DNA of 64,000 nucleotides from Rhodoluna limnophila (GCA_945862155.1 CAMAXJ010000003.1:1-64000), one strand, 5' to 3'; counted from the stretch's first letter, positions 40,347 through 53,232 are shown. The notes: generated by a model from the sequence alone, not told the origin. Translations and numbers: made by a program.

Positions 40347-41255
40347 GTGAACGAAAAGACTAAAGGAATTGGCTACGGTCTTTCGGCCTACCTGATTTGG
40401 GGCAGCTTTCCACTAGTGATTGCAATGCTTTCATTTGCTGATCCTTTTGAAATTGTGGTGTGGCGAGTAATTTTTGGATTCGCTTTTGGACTCGCAGTGA
40501 TTTTGGTGACGAGAAAGTTTTCCGAGTATCTCTCGGTGTTCAAACAACCAAAGCAATTGCTCTGGATTTCAGTTGCTGCGGTTGTCATTTACATTAACTG
40601 GCAGGTTTACGTTTATGCCGTTGCCGAGAACCATGTACTCGAAGCATCACTTGGATACTTTATTAATCCTCTGGTGACAATCGCACTTGCAACAATTTTT
40701 CTAAAGGAGAAACTCAACGTACTTCAGTGGGTAGCGGTTGGACTTGGCGGGGTAGCAGTTTTGATTCTTACTTTCAACTACGGTCAGCCTCCAGTAATTG
40801 CACTGACCCTTGCGCTGTCTTTTGGAATCTACGGACTTGCTAAAAACCGATTGGGCGGGAAAGTTTCTGCGTTGAATAGCTTCACGGTGGAAACTACCCT
40901 TCTACTTCCACTAGGAATTGTTCAGCTAGTGGTTTTAGCCGGAATGATGCAGATCCAATTTGGCTACGCGGGGCTAGCGCCTTCCCTTGGACTTGCTGCC
41001 TACGGAGTGCTAACTGCCATACCTCTTTTGCTTTTTGGAGCAGCCGCGAAGCGGGTACCGCTTAGTTACATCGGCTTCATGCAGTACCTGACACCGACGA
41101 TGCAGTTTTTGCTCGGCCTCCTTGTTTTCCAGGAGCCTATGCCAGCTGCCAGATGGCTGGGATTTGCGATGGTCTGGTTTGCGCTGTCGATTCTGTCCTT
41201 TGATGCCCTCAGGCAATTACGGAACCGTTCCAAGTTCGTAGCCCCGGTGTCTTGA
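40347..41255 (+). CDS. rarD: EamA/RarD family transporter
   Basis: GIGYGLSAYLIWGSFPLV; NWQVYVYAVAENHVLEASLGYFINPL; GTG start. Confidence 0.85.
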   Translation: MNEKTKGIGYGLSAYLIWGSFPLVIAMLSFADPFEIVVWRVIFGFAFGLAVILVTRKFSEYLSVFKQPKQLLWISVAAVVIYINWQVYVYAVAENHVLEASLGYFINPLVTIALATIFLKEKLNVLQWVAVGLGGVAVLILTFNYGQPPVIALTLALSFGIYGLAKNRLGGKVSALNSFTVETTLLLPLGIVQLVVLAGMMQIQFGYAGLAPSLGLAAYGVLTAIPLLLFGAAAKRVPLSYIGFMQYLTPTMQFLLGLLVFQEPMPAARWLGFAMVWFALSILSFDALRQLRNRSKFVAPVS

Positions 41256-41332
41256 GGGCCGGCAAGGGCCAGATTCCGAAACCTAATTGTTACCTTTGGC
41301 AGATTAGCCCAAAAAATCTACGGAATCCGCGG

Positions 41333-41380
41333 AAATAGGGCCTATTTACTGCGAAATAGGGTCTCTTTTTTGACAAATAG
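41333..41380 (+). repeat. Three AAATAG-containing direct repeats at 21-bp spacing
   Basis: AAATAGGGCCT 41333, AAATAGGGTCT 41354, AAATAGTGCGA 41375. Confidence 0.75.
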
Positions 41381-41525
41381 TGCGAATTCCGCCCTGTTGG
41401 ATTGGCTGTGGGCCCACCGCGCCCGAATCTAGAGGGTGCATTTGACAACCTTCAAACTACACTTGAGAGTGTGAGGCCAGCTTCAGTATTGCTGAGCTTC
41501 CAATCCATTATATATAAGGAGCAAA

Positions 41526-42785
41526 ATGAGTTCATTTTCATTCTCGCGCCGTAACAAGAAGACTGCAACAGCAGTAGCGATCCTTGCTGCTTCTGCTTTG
41601 GTTCTTTCTGGTTGCGCCGCAGGTACAGCAGATGAGGGCCGCGATGCAGACGGCAACCTTAATCTGTTGATCGGTACAGCACTTCCACAGACCGGAAGCC
41701 TTGCATTCCTAGGCCCACCGGAAGAAGCCGGTGTTGCACTTGCTTTGAAGGACATCAACGAAGCTGCCAAGGGCATCAACCTAACAGTTGAGTGGGGTGA
41801 CTCAGGTGACCTAGACAACAAAGCTTACGAAACCGAGATTCCTCGTCTTCTAAGCGCTGGCGTTAAGGCCATCATTGGAGCTGCATCTTCTGGTACATCT
41901 CTAGCTTTCATCGACCAGGTTGTTGGCGCTGGAGTACTACAGTTCTCACCAGCTAACACTTCACCAACCCTGACCACATACGACGACAAGGGACTTTACT
42001 TCCGTACAGCTCCTTCTGACCTACTTCAGGGTGAAGTTCTAGGAAACCTAATGGCTGCCGATGGCCACCAGACTGCCGCAATGATCGTTCTAAACGACGC
42101 ATACGGAACTGGTCTTCGCGACGCAACTCAGGCATCATTTGAGGCTGCTGGCGGAAGCATCGTAGCTGCTCCTGTATTCAACCCAGGTGACACTAACTTC
42201 AGCGCTCAGATTTCTGAAGCGTTGGCAGCTAGCCCAGACGCTATCGTTCTGATCACCTTCGATGAGGCAAAGACAATTGTGCCTGCACTAGTAAGCCAGT
42301 TCCCGAAGGAGAAAATCTACTTCGTTGACGGTAACCTAGCTGACTACTCTGAGGTATTTGAGCCTGGCACCCTAACCGGTGCTAAGGGTACTGCCCCAGG
42401 TCTAGACCCAGACACAATCATGGACTTCCTAACCAGGATGGACGACAACTGGGTTGCTGAAGGCAACGCCAAGTTGGACTCCTACCTATACGGTCCAGAA
42501 TCATACGACGCAGTAGTTCTAATTGCTCTAGCAGCTCTTGCAGCTGACTCGACCAATGGTGTTCTAATGGCTGGCAAGCTTCAGGAAGTTTCTGGAGGTT
42601 CCGGTTCAGGTACCAAGTGCACCAGCTTTGCTGAGTGTGCTGACATCATTATCGGTGGCGGCGTAGCTGACTACGACGGTATCTCAAGCCCAGTAACATT
42701 TGACGAGTATGGAGACCCAACACAGGGTAACATCCTTATCTCAATCTACGGGGACGACAACAAGATCACTGCCGTAAAGAACTAA
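41526..42785 (+). CDS. Branched-chain amino-acid-type ABC substrate-binding lipoprotein
   Basis: Lipobox LVLSGCAAG; periplasmic-binding type 1 fold-like sequence. Confidence 0.85.
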   Translation: MSSFSFSRRNKKTATAVAILAASALVLSGCAAGTADEGRDADGNLNLLIGTALPQTGSLAFLGPPEEAGVALALKDINEAAKGINLTVEWGDSGDLDNKAYETEIPRLLSAGVKAIIGAASSGTSLAFIDQVVGAGVLQFSPANTSPTLTTYDDKGLYFRTAPSDLLQGEVLGNLMAADGHQTAAMIVLNDAYGTGLRDATQASFEAAGGSIVAAPVFNPGDTNFSAQISEALAASPDAIVLITFDEAKTIVPALVSQFPKEKIYFVDGNLADYSEVFEPGTLTGAKGTAPGLDPDTIMDFLTRMDDNWVAEGNAKLDSYLYGPESYDAVVLIALAALAADSTNGVLMAGKLQEVSGGSGSGTKCTSFAECADIIIGGGVADYDGISSPVTFDEYGDPTQGNILISIYGDDNKITAVKN

Positions 42786-42804
42786 CACTAAGTAAAAAAA
42801 GTAG

Positions 42805-42835
42805 AAACCCCCGGGAGCAATCCCGGGGGTTTTTC
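42805..42835. terminator. Bidirectional terminator between convergent SBP and livF
   Basis: AAACCCCCGGGA-gcaa-TCCCGGGGGTTT, T-tract on + and A-tract upstream. Confidence 0.9.
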
Positions 42836-42850
42836 AATTGGTTAGATTTG

Positions 42851-43576
42851 CTACTCGCCTAGTGTTCCTAGGTACAATCCGATTACCTTTGGATCGGATA
42901 GGAGCTCACGGCCGGTTCCAACAACAGCATCCTTACCCTGATCTAGAACGTAAGCACGATCTGAGATCTGGAGGCAACGACGAGCGTTTTGCTCAACCAT
43001 GATTGTTGTCACGCCTGCCTTGTTGATTTCAGATACTCGAAGGAAAGCCTCATCCTGCCGAACCGGGGACAGGCCGGCTGATGGCTCATCCAGTAGCAGA
43101 ACCTCTGGGCCCATCATTAGAGCTCGGCTCATTGCAACCATCTGACGCTCACCACCGGATAGTGATCCAGCGCGCTGCTTGAGTCTTTTGCCTAGTTCAG
43201 CAAAGATGCCAGTTACAAACTCAAGGCGCTCAGAGTAGTCCTTTGGCTTCTGGAACAAACCCATCTGAAGGTTTTCTTCAATAGTTAGCGAAGGAAAAAC
43301 ATTGTTGTTTTGAGGAACAAAACCAATGCCCTTGGCAACTAGCTGATTGGCCTTGAGGTTGGCAATTGACTCACCGTTTAGAAGGATCTCTCCTTCGCGA
43401 ACCTTGAGCAGTCCAAATATTGCCTTTAGCAGGGTTGATTTACCGGCACCGTTAGGGCCGATAATTCCAACAAGCTCGCCCTGGTTGGCAAAGAAGTTAG
43501 CACCGTTCAAAATGTTTACCCCCGGCAGGTAGCCGGCGACTAGGCCCTTAGTTTCAATAACTGGGGTGGATGCCAT
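42851..43576 (-). CDS. livF: Branched-chain amino-acid ABC transporter ATP-binding protein LivF-like
   Basis: GPNGAGKSTLLKAIFG; LSGGERQMVAMSRALM. Confidence 0.9.
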   Translation of the reverse strand: MASTPVIETKGLVAGYLPGVNILNGANFFANQGELVGIIGPNGAGKSTLLKAIFGLLKVREGEILLNGESIANLKANQLVAKGIGFVPQNNNVFPSLTIEENLQMGLFQKPKDYSERLEFVTGIFAELGKRLKQRAGSLSGGERQMVAMSRALMMGPEVLLLDEPSAGLSPVRQDEAFLRVSEINKAGVTTIMVEQNARRCLQISDRAYVLDQGKDAVVGTGRELLSDPKVIGLYLGTLGE

Positions 43577-43579
43577 GGC

Positions 43580-44482
43580 TTACTTCTTTCCCTTTGGAAG
43601 TGTGATTCGACCGGTGATTGTTCCAAGGTCGGTGTCTTGGTGAGAACCGAGGTAAGCGTCGATTACGGCAGGGTTTTTCATAACCTCTTCGGCAGGACCT
43701 TCGGCAACTACTCGGCCCTCGGCCATAACGATTACCCAGTCGGCGATGTGACGAACCATGTGCATGTCGTGCTCAACAAACAAAACTGTCATACCTTGTT
43801 CTTTCAGGCCAAGCACGTGCTCCAGAAGTGACTGAGTCAACGCTGGGTTTACTCCTGCCATCGGCTCATCGAGCATCACAAGAACTGGATCAGTCATTAG
43901 CGCTCTGGCCATTTCCAGAAGCTTGCGCTGTCCACCAGACAAGCTAGCCGCGAAATCATCCTTTTTAGCATCTAGCTTGAAGCGCTTTAGTAGCTCCATA
44001 GCCTTGGCCTCAATCTCCACTTCCTTTACCTTCCAAAGGAAAGAGAAAAGTGAATACAGAAGCTTCTCTCCACGCTGGTCCTTAGCCCCGAGCTTCATGT
44101 TTTCCAAAACAGTCAGCAAGCTAAGAGCCTTGGTCAGCTGGAAGGTGCGGACCTGTCCCATCTGGGCAACCTTGAAAGCCGGAATTCCAGCTAAAGACTT
44201 TCCTGCAAATGACCAGCTTCCGGTGTCTGGCTTGTCGAAGCCAGTTAGAAGGTTGAACAGTGTGGTCTTACCGGCACCGTTTGGACCGATCAGCGCGGTG
44301 ATTGCACCGCGCGGGATTTCAAGGTGCTCAACGTCAACGGCGGTAAGCCCGCCGAAGCGACGAGATACCCCGTCGATTGTGACGATTGGGTCGACCTTTG
44401 AAACGCCGGGGCGTATCTCACCGATGTGTAGGCCTGTGGTTTTTGACGCAGGCTTGCCTGGGATTTTTGCGCTACTTGACAA
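43580..44482 (-). CDS. livG: Branched-chain amino-acid ABC transporter ATP-binding protein LivG-like
   Basis: GPNGAGKTTLFNLLTGF; LSGGQRKLLEMARALM. Confidence 0.9.
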   Translation of the reverse strand: MSSSAKIPGKPASKTTGLHIGEIRPGVSKVDPIVTIDGVSRRFGGLTAVDVEHLEIPRGAITALIGPNGAGKTTLFNLLTGFDKPDTGSWSFAGKSLAGIPAFKVAQMGQVRTFQLTKALSLLTVLENMKLGAKDQRGEKLLYSLFSFLWKVKEVEIEAKAMELLKRFKLDAKKDDFAASLSGGQRKLLEMARALMTDPVLVMLDEPMAGVNPALTQSLLEHVLGLKEQGMTVLFVEHDMHMVRHIADWVIVMAEGRVVAEGPAEEVMKNPAVIDAYLGSHQDTDLGTITGRITLPKGKK

Positions 44483-45452
44483 AAGTCAGCTCCTTCTTAT
44501 CGCCCAGGATTCCCTGAGGACGGTAGATAACAAGCAGCATCAGACCAACTCCTACCAAGATGAACCTGATGGTTGAGGCCTGAATGCTGCTGATGAACGG
44601 CAGGACTCCGCTGGTAACTAGCTCAGGAAGCACGTTGGATAGGAAGGACTGGAGCACCCAGAAGAGCACGGCTCCAAGAACCGGACCAAACACGGTCGCC
44701 GCTCCTCCAAGCAACAGGGCTGTCCAAACGAAGAAGGTCAGTGAGGTCACGTAAACACCCGGGTTGATCGAAGAAGGTAAGGCGTAAATGACACCACCGA
44801 GAGACCCGAAGATACCTCCAATAATCAGTGCTTGCATCTTGTAGGCAAAAACGTTCTTACCCAAAGCGCGGACGGCATCTTCGTCTTCTCGAATAGCCTT
44901 GATGACTCGACCCCAAGGACTCTTCATAAGAAGAAGCAGAACAAAGACACAAGCAACGAGGGCAAGCAGTCCTAGAACCAGTACCCAGAGCTCGACACTG
45001 TTGTAGGTCCAAGGCCCAAATCCATAGTCAGCTTCAGGGAACGGGTTGGCTGCCCTAAAACTGTTGTGGTATCCGGAAAGACCGTCGGCCCCTCCGGTGA
45101 TATCTCCAAATGCTGTAGTTAGAAATAGCAGTCTAAGAATCTCGGCAGCTGCAATGGTCACGATAGCCAGGTAGTCACCGCGAAGACGCAGGGTAGGAAT
45201 ACCAAGAATCAGAGAGAAGATAACTGAAGCAACAAGGCTGACCAAGATGCCCTGCCACCACTCGAAGCCAAAAACCAAAACCGAAATCGCGTATCCGTAG
45301 GCACCAATGGCCATGTATCCGGCGATACCGAAGTTTAGAAGTCCTGCGAATCCAAAGTGCATCGCAAGCCCTAATGCTGCCAAGGCAAAGGCCATGGTGG
45401 CTGGGCTCAGCAGGCTCTGAGCTGTGTTGTTTAGAATTGCTAACCAGTCCAT
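44472..45452 (-). CDS. livM: Branched-chain amino-acid ABC transporter permease LivM-like
   Basis: LNFGIAGYMAIGAYGYA; VYRPQGILG-like C-terminus. Confidence 0.88.
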   Translation of the reverse strand: MDWLAILNNTAQSLLSPATMAFALAALGLAMHFGFAGLLNFGIAGYMAIGAYGYAISVLVFGFEWWQGILVSLVASVIFSLILGIPTLRLRGDYLAIVTIAAAEILRLLFLTTAFGDITGGADGLSGYHNSFRAANPFPEADYGFGPWTYNSVELWVLVLGLLALVACVFVLLLLMKSPWGRVIKAIREDEDAVRALGKNVFAYKMQALIIGGIFGSLGGVIYALPSSINPGVYVTSLTFFVWTALLLGGAATVFGPVLGAVLFWVLQSFLSNVLPELVTSGVLPFISSIQASTIRFILVGVGLMLLVIYRPQGILGDKKELTFVK

Positions 45453-45462
45453 GAGTTCTTCC

Positions 45463-48426
<2,964 letters not shown>

Positions 48427-48436
48427 GAAAAAATCT

Positions 48437-49558
48437 ATGACTGAAATTGAAATTGGAAGAAACAAGCGCGCCAAGCGCGCTTACGCCTTCGACGATGTTG
48501 CAATAGTTCCAACCAGAAGAACTCGCGATCCTAATGACGTATCAACTGCTTGGTCAATCGATGCTTACGAATTCAAGATGCCAATCTTGGCAGCGCCAGT
48601 AGACTCTGTTGTTTCACCGACCACCGCAATTGAAATGGGAAAGCTCGGAGGTCTAGGAGTACTAGATCTTGAGGGGCTTTGGACTAGATACGACAACCCA
48701 GAAAAACTCCTTGAGGAAATTTCAAAACTTTCAGATGTTGATGCAACTAGCCGCATGCAGCAAATCTACTCAGAGCCAATCAAGCCTGAATTGATTCGCG
48801 ATCGCATCGCCCAGATTCGTGCTGGAGGAGGAGTTGTTGCGGGAGCACTTTCTCCGCAGCGCACCGCTCAGTTTGCAGACGTCGTTCTAAACGCCGGTGT
48901 TGATATCTTTGTGATTCGCGGAACTACTGTTTCTGCCGAGCACGTTGCAAAAGATAACGAGCCGTTGAATTTGAAGAAGTTCATCTACGAGCTAGATGTT
49001 CCAGTAATTGTTGGCGGGGTAGCTAACTACACCGCCGCCCTTCACTTGATGCGAACCGGTGCGGCTGGCGTGCTGGTTGGCTTTGGAGGCGGAGCTGCAA
49101 CCACAACCCGCGCCGTACTTGGCATCCACGCCCCTATGGCTACCGCCGTAGCTGATGTGGCAGGAGCTAGGCGCGACTACATGGACGAGTCTGGAGGCCG
49201 GTACGTGCACGTAATTGCTGACGGTGGGCTTGGTACCTCGGGAGATATAGTCAAGGCAATTGCCTGCGGAGCAGACGCTGTGATGATCGGTTCAATTCTT
49301 GCAAGGAGCAAAGATGCTCCTGGTCGCGGTTGGCATTGGGGTGCAGAGGCCTACCACCAGGAGCTGCCACGCGGAAACCGAGTTCAGGTTGGACAAAATG
49401 GAAGCCTTGAGCAAATCCTTACCGGCCCATCAACTTCTTCAGACGGTGTGACAAACATCGTTGGAGCTCTCGCTCGTTCGATGGCAACCACCGGCTACTC
49501 AGACCTAAAGGAATTCCAGCGAGTTGAAGTTGTGCTGGCTCCATATCATAAGAGCTAA
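48437..49558 (+). CDS. GuaB-like IMP dehydrogenase family protein (actinobacterial GuaB3-type)
   Basis: MTEIEIGRNKRAKRAYAFDDVAIVPTRRTRDP; tandem with guaB. Confidence 0.9.
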   Translation: MTEIEIGRNKRAKRAYAFDDVAIVPTRRTRDPNDVSTAWSIDAYEFKMPILAAPVDSVVSPTTAIEMGKLGGLGVLDLEGLWTRYDNPEKLLEEISKLSDVDATSRMQQIYSEPIKPELIRDRIAQIRAGGGVVAGALSPQRTAQFADVVLNAGVDIFVIRGTTVSAEHVAKDNEPLNLKKFIYELDVPVIVGGVANYTAALHLMRTGAAGVLVGFGGGAATTTRAVLGIHAPMATAVADVAGARRDYMDESGGRYVHVIADGGLGTSGDIVKAIACGADAVMIGSILARSKDAPGRGWHWGAEAYHQELPRGNRVQVGQNGSLEQILTGPSTSSDGVTNIVGALARSMATTGYSDLKEFQRVEVVLAPYHKS

Positions 49559-50352
49559 TGACTAAGCCAACTTTCTTTTCGGTGGCGAGAAGACCTAAGT
49601 GGATTTTCGGATTACTTATTGCTTTGGCCTCGGCGGCAGTGTTTGCACTGCTGGGACAGTGGCAACTAGATCGCACTTTTACAGTTGTGGAACCCGCCGC
49701 CCAAAACGAACAGGTCTTTGTTCTAAACCAGGTAGCAACTCCTGGAGCTGCACTCACAATTGAGGCTGCCAACGTTTTGGTTTCTGCCAATATCATGCTT
49801 GATCAATCAAACGTTTACATAGTTTCTAATCGGTTGCAGCAATCTGGCGACGAAATTGTTTCTGGATACTGGTTGATTGCAAATTCCGGAGCCCTGCTAG
49901 CCGACAACGACACAACCGGATCACTCACGGTTGCCATAGGTTTTTCCGAAAGCCTCGAATCAATTGAAGCAGCAAGAGAAGAACTGCAATCTTCGATGCT
50001 CCCGCAGGCATTCTTAGAATCCACCGGTAGGTATTTACAGACCGAAGCCCCAGTTGAATTGCCAGATGAGTCAAAGCCATATTTGCTTGGGTCACTGTCC
50101 CTAGCCCAGCTGGTGAATCTTTACTCGAGCGAGAAGGTCGAAAGCTTTGCCGGTTTTCTAGCTCTTGATGCTGAGCCTGGTTTGGGGCTAGATCCGATTA
50201 GCTTGCCTGTCCAGAAGCAAGGAACAACCATCAACTGGCTCACCCTTTTCTACGCCGGGGAATGGGTTCTTTTTGGGGTTTTTGCAGTGTTTTTGTGGTG
50301 GCGGCTGGTTCAGGTCCAGAGACTGCGGGAATCCACAAAAACTACTGCCTAA
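49558..50352 (+). CDS. SURF1 family cytochrome oxidase biogenesis protein
   Basis: ALLGQWQLDR; two terminal TM segments. Confidence 0.8.
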   Translation: MTKPTFFSVARRPKWIFGLLIALASAAVFALLGQWQLDRTFTVVEPAAQNEQVFVLNQVATPGAALTIEAANVLVSANIMLDQSNVYIVSNRLQQSGDEIVSGYWLIANSGALLADNDTTGSLTVAIGFSESLESIEAAREELQSSMLPQAFLESTGRYLQTEAPVELPDESKPYLLGSLSLAQLVNLYSSEKVESFAGFLALDAEPGLGLDPISLPVQKQGTTINWLTLFYAGEWVLFGVFAVFLWWRLVQVQRLRESTKTTA

Positions 50353-50465
50353 TTTTTCGACTTTTTTAGCCCGAAATCGCCTGTTTGGCGAAAATAGCCC
50401 GAAAAATCTGCTACTTTGTCTGGAAATCAGTCATAAAGCAACAGAAACAGGCAGATTCGGACAGG

Positions 50466-51230
50466 ATGCAGATGCTCGCAGAAGAACGTCGCATGCAGCT
50501 AATCGAGTGGTCAAAGCTCGATGGGCGAATTGATGCGCTCGCTGCGGCTGGAAAACTTCACGTTGCTGTTGAAACTGTTCGACGTGATCTAGATGTTTTA
50601 CAGCGCAGAGGTTTGCTTCGTCGAGTCCACGGTGGAGCAATAGCAGCCAGCCGCTATTCACACGAATTTACTTTTCCAGAGCGCCAGGGTAGAAACCCTG
50701 AACAGAAACTTCGCATCGCGCAAATTGCTTCGCAATACATTCCTGAAGAAGGTTGCATATTTGTAGACGGTGGCACCACAACAGAATTCTTGGGCGAGTT
50801 TCTTCGGAACCGACCACAGCTTATGGTTGTCACAAATTCAATTACTCTCGCAAGTCAAATCGGACAATCCACCACGCCAGTTTTCTTCTTGAGCGGAAGA
50901 GTTCGACCGACCACACTAAGTGCAGTTGGCTCAAAGACTGTTGAAGACCTCAGAACTTACAAAGCACAAATTGCATTCTTGGGTGCAAACGGAATCGATT
51001 TGGACTCCGGTTTTTCAACCGTCGATCCAGACGAAGCTGCAGTTAAGCGAAAGATGATTAAGAACGCCACCGAGACAATCGTGCTTGCAGACAACTCAAA
51101 GTTTGGATCGAGCTACTCGGCCATTTTTGCCGGTTTTGAAAGTATCGACCGTCTGGTCACAGATGTCGATGCGGACCCAGCGCACGTTGATGCGCTGACT
51201 GAAAAAGGAATTGAGGTTGTACTCGCATGA
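50466..51230 (+). CDS. DeoR/GlpR-family transcriptional regulator
   Basis: LAEERRMQLIEW...VETVRRDLDVLQRRGLLRRVHGGA; FVDGGTTT. Confidence 0.92.
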   Translation: MQMLAEERRMQLIEWSKLDGRIDALAAAGKLHVAVETVRRDLDVLQRRGLLRRVHGGAIAASRYSHEFTFPERQGRNPEQKLRIAQIASQYIPEEGCIFVDGGTTTEFLGEFLRNRPQLMVVTNSITLASQIGQSTTPVFFLSGRVRPTTLSAVGSKTVEDLRTYKAQIAFLGANGIDLDSGFSTVDPDEAAVKRKMIKNATETIVLADNSKFGSSYSAIFAGFESIDRLVTDVDADPAHVDALTEKGIEVVLA

Positions 51231-51250
51231 TTACAACCGTCAAAAAAACT

Positions 51251-51270
51251 TCGAGTGCAGCTGCACTCGA
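51251..51270. promoter_or_regulatory. 20-bp perfect palindrome, candidate operator
   Basis: TCGAGTGCAGCTGCACTCGA between the DeoR gene and EIIC. Confidence 0.6.
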
Positions 51271-51368
51271 GGGAACAAAGGTAGAAGCCGGAAGAGTATT
51301 TGTTTCGGTCGAGATCTTTGTTATGAGTGAAACTCAACCTAAATAGCTACAGAGAGGTAGTCGACTAA

Positions 51369-52475
51369 ATGAGTAGTTACATTCCAAGCGGAGCTGGCAC
51401 ACACACCGGGTGGCGTGCATCAGTCCAGAAGCTAGGTGGAAACCTTGCAGGTATGGTGATTCCAAACATTGGAGCATTCATCGCCTGGGGTTTGCTAACA
51501 GCCCTGTTTATCCCAACCGGATGGATGCCTAACGAGCAACTTTCCGCCATGGTTGGCCCAATGATTATCAACCTTCTTCCAATTCTGATTGCCTACACCG
51601 GTGGTCGTATGGTTCATGGTCAGCGCGGTGCCGTTATCGGTGCTGTTGCAACCGTGGGTGTAATCGTTGGTTCCACCATTCCTATGTTCCTTGGAGCCAT
51701 GCTTATGGGTCCTTTGGCTGCATGGGTTCTAAAGAAGATTGACGACGTTCTAGACCCAGTAACTCCTGCTGGTTTCGAGATGCTGATTGGAAACTTCAGC
51801 CTTGGAATCTCCGGAATGCTACTGGCTATCGGTGGATACTACGGAATCGGCCCAGCCGTGACCGCAATCTCCGACACCTTGGGCGCAGGAGTGAAGTTCC
51901 TAGTGGATAGCTCGCTATTGCCACTGGTTTCTCTCCTCGTTGAGCCTGCCAAGGTACTGTTCCTGAACAACGCCATCAACTTCGGAGTTTTGGCTCCGTT
52001 GGGTGTTGCAGAAGCTGCAGAAACTGGCAAGTCAATCGCGTTTATGATCGAGACCAACCCAGGTCCTGGTCTTGGTATCTTGCTTGCCTTCTGGCTAGCA
52101 GGTCCTAAGGTTCTTCGCGGTTCTGTACCGGGAGCAATCGTGATCCACTTCCTTGGTGGAATCCACGAGATCTACTTCCCATACGTACTGCTAAAGCCAA
52201 AGATGATCCTAGCTGCAATCGCTGGTGGAGCCACCGGTGTTGGAACCTTCATGGTCACAGGAGCGGGACTGGTAGCAACACCATCACCAGGTTCGATCTT
52301 TGCTTGGCTTGCAGTTACCCCTCCAGGAAACCACGTTGGAGTTCTGCTAGGTATCGTTCTTGCAGCTAGTGCTTCATTCGCAGTTGGATGGGTACTTCTA
52401 AAGACCGGTGCTCAGGATGACTACGCTGACCTAGCCGGAGCAACAGCTGCCTCAAAGAAGATGAAGAGGGGCTAG
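51369..52475 (+). CDS. PTS mannitol-type EIIC
   Basis: VQKLGGNLAGMVIPNIGAFIAWGLLTALFIPTGWMPN; FLNNAINFGVLAPLG; GGIHEIYFPYVLLKP. Confidence 0.92.
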   Translation: MSSYIPSGAGTHTGWRASVQKLGGNLAGMVIPNIGAFIAWGLLTALFIPTGWMPNEQLSAMVGPMIINLLPILIAYTGGRMVHGQRGAVIGAVATVGVIVGSTIPMFLGAMLMGPLAAWVLKKIDDVLDPVTPAGFEMLIGNFSLGISGMLLAIGGYYGIGPAVTAISDTLGAGVKFLVDSSLLPLVSLLVEPAKVLFLNNAINFGVLAPLGVAEAAETGKSIAFMIETNPGPGLGILLAFWLAGPKVLRGSVPGAIVIHFLGGIHEIYFPYVLLKPKMILAAIAGGATGVGTFMVTGAGLVATPSPGSIFAWLAVTPPGNHVGVLLGIVLAASASFAVGWVLLKTGAQDDYADLAGATAASKKMKRG

Positions 52476-52483
52476 TAAAAGCC

Positions 52484-52798
52484 ATGTCTTCAATTTCCGG
52501 AGCAAAAGTAAAAAAGTTAGTGGTGGCGTGTGAAGCTGGCATGGGCTCTAGCGTGATGATTGCCAAGCAATTGGCAAAGCAGCTAAAAGCCCATGGAGTA
52601 GAGGTCTCACATTCACCGGTGAACCAATTGGATGATGCCGATCCGGACGTGGTGCTTTGTCACCGCGGCTTGGGACAGCGCGCCAAGCAGGCCATGCCAG
52701 ACACCCCAGTTGTGGTGTTTGACATGTTTCTGGGTGATCCACGCATCCAAGGTGTTGTAGATGCCATTTTAAATGGCGACACCATTTCGGATGACTAA
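52484..52798 (+). CDS. PTS mannitol-type EIIB
   Basis: LVVACEAGMGSSVMIAKQL phosphocysteine motif. Confidence 0.9.
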   Translation: MSSISGAKVKKLVVACEAGMGSSVMIAKQLAKQLKAHGVEVSHSPVNQLDDADPDVVLCHRGLGQRAKQAMPDTPVVVFDMFLGDPRIQGVVDAILNGDTISDD

Positions 52799-53216
52799 CT
52801 TTTTACAGTTGGCCGGAATTCGCTTAGGCGCTGCGGCCTCCTCGCGAGAGGAGGCCGTACGTCTGTGCGGAGAACTACTTCACAGCCTCGGGGCCGTGGA
52901 GAGTGGATATATCGATGCGATGTGGGAGCGAGAGAACATCATGTCTTCCTATATGGGTGAAGGGGTATCTCTTCCCCACGGCACCGACTCATCAAGGCAG
53001 TACGTCAACTTCGCTCAACTGGTATTTGTTCGATTTTCGGAGCCAGTTGACTGGGATGGCGAGGAAGTAAAGCTCTGTATTGGAATTGCCGCCAAGGGGG
53101 ACGAGCACGGAGAGCTACTGGGAAATCTAGCTGAAAAGCTTCTGGAACCTAGCTCGTATCAAGCCCTCATGGAGAGCGCTTCAACCGCAGAACTACTTGA
53201 ACTAATCAATCTCTAG
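52791..53216 (+). CDS. PTS mannitol/fructose-type EIIA
   Basis: GVSLPHGTDSS active-site His; ATG 52791 or 52773, both overlap EIIB. Confidence 0.88.
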   Translation: MTNFLQLAGIRLGAAASSREEAVRLCGELLHSLGAVESGYIDAMWERENIMSSYMGEGVSLPHGTDSSRQYVNFAQLVFVRFSEPVDWDGEEVKLCIGIAAKGDEHGELLGNLAEKLLEPSSYQALMESASTAELLELINL

Positions 53217-53232
53217 AAAGGCAACAACAAAC

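Noticed and set aside
43923-44576. 217 aa + strand ORF opposite livG/livM
   Set aside because: Antisense to conserved ABC genes; Ser/Pro/Arg-rich translation typical of antisense frames.
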